The translations under genes and the position numbers were made by a program. A DNA stretch of 7,942 nt from contig DATAEK010000055.1 of assembly GCA_036258055.1 (NCBI GenBank), positions 1-7,942 of the forward strand, written 5' to 3'. Shown here in pieces: positions 5,757 through 7,942 of this stretch (positions are counted from its first letter, which is position 1; each line of letters begins with the position of its first letter). Under the pieces are notes generated by a model. The model saw only the letters and a list, made by a program, of their open reading frames with translations, made no database searches and had not been told where the DNA came from. The DNA is from DATAEK01 sp036258055 (GTDB lineage Bacteria; Acidobacteriota; Vicinamibacteria; Vicinamibacterales; 2-12-FULL-66-21).

Positions 5757-7942
5757 CAATTTGTCGCCTTTCCGTTCTTCAGCCGCAGATTCTCTTCGAA
5801 TAGCTTGAGGATTCGCCGGTACTCGTCGGCCCAGCTCGTCTCCTCGGTGAACCCGTGGTTTTCGACCGGGAATGCGGCCAGCTCCCAGTTCTCCTTCCGC
5901 AGTTCGATCAATCGCTGCACCAGACGAACCGAGTCCTGGAAATGGACGTTCGTGTCGACCATGCCGTGGCAGATCAACAGCGCGCCCTTCAAGCCTTCGG
6001 CAAAGTAGATCGGCGAGCTCTTGCGGTACGCGTCGACGTCCTTCTGGGGCACATTGAGGATGTTCGAGGTGTAGCCGTGGTTGTAATGCGCCCAGTCCGT
6101 GACCGGCCTGAGCGCGGCGCCGGCCGCGAACACATCCGGCGTCGTGAACATCGCCATCAGCGTGATGAACCCGCCGTAGCTGCCGCCGTACACCCCGATG
6201 CGGCGCGGATCGACCTTCTCCTGAGCCGACAGATACTTCGCGCCGTCCACGATGTCCTCGAGATCCTTGCCGCCCATATGGCGGTAGATCGCGGTACGCC
6301 AGTCGCGCCCGTAGCCCGAGCTCGCACGATAGTCCACATCGAGCACGACGTAGCCGCGGGACGCGAGCAGGTTGTGGAACATGTACTCGCGGAAGTAGCT
6401 GGCCCAGTAGCGATGCGCGTTCTGCGCGTACCCGGCACCATGCACGAACACGACGCCCGGACGTGACGGATCGCGCCGCGCGCCGATCATTTCGGGGGTA
6501 AAGACGCGGGCGTAGACGTCGACGCCGTCGCGCGCCTTGAACGTCACGACCTTCGGGTCGATCCACTTGAACGATCGCCATTCCGTCGTGGGCGTCGTCG
6601 TCACCTGCCTGGCCTGCGCGCCTGCCGTATTCGGCCTCACGTACACTTCCGGCGGCCTGTTGCTGTAGGAGTAGATGATGCCGAGCGTCGATTCATCCGG
6701 CGAGACTTCGACCTCGTTCGAGCCCGGCATCGACGTGATCTTCGTTCGGGCGCCGCCATCCACGGGAAGGGTGTAAACGTGGCGCTCGCCAGGGTGGACC
6801 TCGGTCGTCGTGATGTAGAACTTCTTCCGGTCTTCGGCCAGTTCCGCGGCCGTGATCTCCCACTTCCCTGACGTCAGCTGCTTAGGCTGCGCGCCTGACG
6901 CGGACATGTCGAGCGTGTACAAGTGCATCCATCCGTCACGCTCGGAGAGGAACCACACCGTGTGCCCGCCAGGTAGGAACTGCACTGACGATGCGCCGCC
7001 GAAACCTGCTTCACGGACCCACGCGTCGTCGTGCAGCAAATCCACGACCTGGGTTTTTCCAGTCTCCGGGTCGACCGTGACGTACCACCGATCCTTGTTG
7101 TCCGCGGAACGCGCGGACGCGACCACGAACTGACCGTCGTCGGAGACCGCGGGCATGCTCCAGCGGATGTCGCGTTCCGCTTTGCGTCCCGGACGCGCGT
7201 CGGCGCCCGTGGCATTGGGGTCCGCGGGCTTCTCTTCCTGTGACACCGGCGGCGCGAAGCTGCCGTCGGCCCAGACCGTCTTGCCGGTCTTCAGATTCAG
7301 TACCGCGAGCAGTCGCCGATCCTGCGTGTCACCGACGTTGTTGCGGCCGGGAATGTCCTCGGTGTAGCCCGACTCGGTGACGTAATTCGGCACGATGGTG
7401 TTCTTGGACCCGACCGGGCGTTCGGAGACGAGAAGGAAGACGTGTGTGTCGTCGGGGGCGAGCATCAGGTCGGCAACACTCTGTCGCTCCTGAAGCTCGA
7501 AGACGGGCAGCTTGTCCTTCTTTTCTTTGTCTTCAATCCTTTTCTTGTCGGCCTTCTGGTCGCGGAGGTACTCGATCAGCTTCTCTTCCTCGTCGCGAAT
7601 GAATTTCTGGCTATCGGTGAGCTTCGGATCGGCTTTCTTCGGTCCGACGTCGGTGAGTTGGGTCACGAGGGCAGGGCCGCCGCCGTCGACGGGAACGATG
7701 AACAGGTTGCCGTCGCGGACGTACGTGATCTGCGTGTCGTGCCGTGCCCAGCGGGCGTTGGATTCGTTCCCCGTCGTGCGAGTGATTTGACGGCGCGTGC
7801 CCGTCGTTCCGTCAACCAGAACCACATCGCCATCGTCTACAAACAGGACGCGGCGGTGTGCCTCGTCCCAGCGGCCGGTCGCGGGCGGAGCCGCCTTGAC
7901 CTCGTCGCCGGTCAGCTTTCTGGGCTCGCCGCCGTCGCGGCC
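5756..7942 (-). CDS. S9-family serine peptidase (prolyl oligopeptidase / DPP-IV-like), 5' end cut by the window
   Basis: The frame is open to the right edge, giving 728 visible residues, so the N-terminus (probably a signal peptide and the first propeller strands) is missing. The first 460 or so visible residues have the repeated strands of a DPP-IV-type beta-propeller, for example WARHDTQITYVRDGNLF and FLLSERDGWMHLYTL-like blades. The alpha/beta-hydrolase domain starts near residue 467 (TFKARDG), with HGAGY (501-505) at the oxyanion region and DYRASSGYGRDW. The catalytic triad is complete: Ser588 in GGSYGG, Asp663 in CHGMVDTNVHF and His696 in ENHGF. The family cleaves short peptides, often after proline or alanine, usually in the periplasm or outside the cell; the specificity here is unknown. 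A Lys/Glu/Asp-rich insert lies at about 102-153. The GTG at 7825 is an internal codon and not the start. The stop overlaps the pyrE start. Confidence 0.93.
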   Translation of the reverse strand, partial: GRDGGEPRKLTGDEVKAAPPATGRWDEAHRRVLFVDDGDVVLVDGTTGTRRQITRTTGNESNARWARHDTQITYVRDGNLFIVPVDGGGPALVTQLTDVGPKKADPKLTDSQKFIRDEEEKLIEYLRDQKADKKRIEDKEKKDKLPVFELQERQSVADLMLAPDDTHVFLLVSERPVGSKNTIVPNYVTESGYTEDIPGRNNVGDTQDRRLLAVLNLKTGKTVWADGSFAPPVSQEEKPADPNATGADARPGRKAERDIRWSMPAVSDDGQFVVASARSADNKDRWYVTVDPETGKTQVVDLLHDDAWVREAGFGGASSVQFLPGGHTVWFLSERDGWMHLYTLDMSASGAQPKQLTSGKWEITAAELAEDRKKFYITTTEVHPGERHVYTLPVDGGARTKITSMPGSNEVEVSPDESTLGIIYSYSNRPPEVYVRPNTAGAQARQVTTTPTTEWRSFKWIDPKVVTFKARDGVDVYARVFTPEMIGARRDPSRPGVVFVHGAGYAQNAHRYWASYFREYMFHNLLASRGYVVLDVDYRASSGYGRDWRTAIYRHMGGKDLEDIVDGAKYLSAQEKVDPRRIGVYGGSYGGFITLMAMFTTPDVFAAGAALRPVTDWAHYNHGYTSNILNVPQKDVDAYRKSSPIYFAEGLKGALLICHGMVDTNVHFQDSVRLVQRLIELRKENWELAAFPVENHGFTEETSWADEYRRILKLFEENLRLKNGKATN

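Noticed and set aside
5757..6581. Upstream extension of the pyrE frame
   Set aside because: It is an out-of-phase reading of the S9 peptidase gene. PyrE homology begins at the ATG at 5756, which overlaps the peptidase stop.
1..7942. CRISPR array, tRNA or rRNA gene, insertion sequence, defence or toxin-antitoxin module
   Set aside because: No regularly spaced repeats, cloverleaf sequences, transposase motifs or small paired genes were seen on either strand; coding is almost continuous housekeeping sequence.

Overview
All recognisable genes in this window lie on the minus strand. Read in the direction of transcription (from high to low coordinates) the order is: S9-family serine peptidase (cut by the right window edge) - pyrE - a short AT-rich degenerate repeat tract - truA - uppS - cdsA - dxr - rseP - a 123-base noncoding tail with hairpins. 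The sequence is GC-rich. Together with the large prolyl-oligopeptidase/DPP-IV-like peptidase carrying a charged Lys/Glu-rich insert, the scarcity of Shine-Dalgarno sites and the 'GGCAAATG' filler repeat, this suggests a bacterium of the Acidobacteriota type, possibly Vicinamibacteria. That assignment is an inference from style and has not been tested by any search.

Right part (5187-7942): an exported-type S9 peptidase overlaps pyrE by one base (TGATG), so the pyrimidine gene is probably translated by coupling to the peptidase. Middle (4257-5186): about 90 bases of GGCAAATG-type repeat separate pyrE from truA, the tRNA pseudouridine synthase. The truA stop codon lies inside a perfect 6-bp inverted repeat. 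The 95 bases between truA and uppS hold a plausible sigma70-type promoter (TTGAAC-18-TATCAT) whose -35 side is overlapped by a perfect 12-bp palindrome, GAACGGCCGTTC.

Left part (124-4256): uppS-cdsA-dxr-rseP is the widely conserved envelope block. Dxr makes MEP, the first committed isoprenoid intermediate. UppS turns C5 units into undecaprenyl diphosphate, the lipid carrier for wall synthesis. CdsA makes CDP-diacylglycerol for phospholipids. RseP is the intramembrane protease of envelope stress signalling. The genes are tightly packed: cdsA/dxr overlap as TGATG, and uppS and cdsA are bridged by a 13-codon mini-ORF that overlaps both neighbours. rseP starts at GTG with the only clear Shine-Dalgarno sequence seen in the window. 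The rpsB-tsf-pyrH-frr genes that often precede uppS are absent here.

This is mostly ordinary housekeeping sequence. I see no defence system, mobile element, CRISPR array, tRNA or rRNA. The points worth a second look are the coupling mini-ORF, the palindrome-overlapped uppS promoter, the repeat tract, a direct repeat that duplicates the rseP ribosome-binding region, and the hairpins after rseP.
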